Shown in pieces: positions 5,091-5,225 of a stretch of 5,225 nucleotides of DNA. Made by a program: the position numbers and the translations under genes. Under the pieces are notes generated by a model that worked only from the letters and a program-made list of their open reading frames with translations, was not told the DNA's origin and ran no database searches. The stretch spans positions 1-5,225 of the forward strand of contig MVQZ01000255.1 in NCBI GenBank assembly GCA_002067565.1. Direction: 5' to 3'. The stretch is from Methanobacterium sp. PtaU1.Bin242 (GTDB lineage: Archaea > Methanobacteriota > Methanobacteria > Methanobacteriales > Methanobacteriaceae). Position 1 is the stretch's first letter. The number at the start of each line of letters is the position of its first letter.

Positions 5091-5225
5091 ATGAGTTTTG
5101 TAAAAGACGAAGGTGGACAAGGCGCAGCTGAATACATCCTACTGTTCGGGGGAGTAATCGTCATAGCCATAGTCGCACTATGGATATACAGAGCCTACTT
5201 CAGCAGCAACTCCGGCCTAAACGCA
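5091..5225 (+). CDS. Class III signal-peptide (type IV pilin-like) protein, N-terminal part
   Basis: Exactly 45 codons are present and the frame is open at the window end; relatives are usually about 55-75 residues, so probably most of the protein is here. The N-terminus is a class III signal peptide: charged MSFVKDEGG, predicted cleavage after G9, then QGAAEYILL (10-18) matching QxSxExxxL with Ala for Ser and Glu14 at mature position +5. A hydrophobic helix follows (about 16-33), then YRAYFSSNSGLNA. Family knowledge: an archaeal prepilin peptidase (EppA/FlaK type) removes the leader on the cytoplasmic side and the helices pack into a surface filament. Codon use favours C-ending codons (TAC, TTC, AAC, ATC, GTC) and G+C is 65 of 135, unlike the AT-rich surroundings, which with the strong SD suggests high expression. 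An archaellin is less likely because the protein appears very short. The divergent winged-helix gene may control it. Confidence 0.85.
   Translation, partial: MSFVKDEGGQGAAEYILLFGGVIVIAIVALWIYRAYFSSNSGLNA

Noticed and set aside
4907..5170. 87-codon minus-strand ORF with hydrophobic C-terminus
   Set aside because: It runs antisense through the pilin signal peptide, the pilin SD and the AT-rich spacer; its hydrophobicity comes from A/T-rich codons, and the class III signal peptide on the plus strand is a far better call.

Overview
The window looks like chromosomal DNA of a methanogenic archaeon, most likely Methanobacterium or a close relative in the Methanobacteriales. The reasons are archaeal-type protein families (RqcH/NFACT C-terminus, DUF2072/DUF2073 proteins, a class III signal-peptide pilin), Shine-Dalgarno sites matching the archaeal 16S tail (GGAGGTGAT), TTTATATA-type promoters and very AT-rich spacers. 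Order and genus are inference from protein style; no search was run.

Layout. (1) Positions 1-649, plus strand: the last 215 residues of the ribosome quality-control factor RqcH. (2) Positions 650-681: a short T/A-tract spacer where that gene converges with the next transcription unit. (3) Positions 3990 down to 682, minus strand: a tight five-gene operon. In order of transcription it encodes a two-TM membrane protein with a long Pro/Lys/Glu-rich linker and a PLD-like C-terminal domain; a UPF0173 metallo-beta-lactamase-fold hydrolase; an Era-like GTPase; a DUF2073 protein; and a DUF2072 two-CxxC zinc-ribbon protein. Two ATGA stop/start overlaps and a 17-bp overlap point to translational coupling. 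(4) Positions 3991-4233: the operon promoter, a 27-bp near-perfect palindrome and an extremely AT-rich stretch with three copies of TTTTATTAAT. (5) Positions 4234-4809, minus strand: an AT-rich gene for an unrecognised protein with a probable N-terminal winged helix. (6) Positions 4810-5090: a 281-bp divergent control region with two promoters, two inverted repeats placed on promoter elements, a tandem 11-mer and what may be a decayed copy of the pilin leader. (7) Positions 5091-5225, plus strand: the first 45 codons of a small class III signal-peptide (type IV pilin-like) protein, cut by the window end.

Working together. The GTPase, DUF2073 and zinc-ribbon genes form the conserved archaeal trio that, as I recall, is named ArvA/B/C-like in current databases, with B and C sharing families with the OLE-RNA-associated bacterial proteins OapB and OapC. 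Here the trio is co-transcribed with a membrane-anchored PLD-like protein and a lactamase-fold hydrolase, so a membrane-associated GTPase system is a reasonable but unproven reading. The winged-helix gene and the divergent pilin gene may be a regulator/target pair: each promoter carries its own inverted repeat, the pilin one around the TATA box and the regulator one at its predicted start site.
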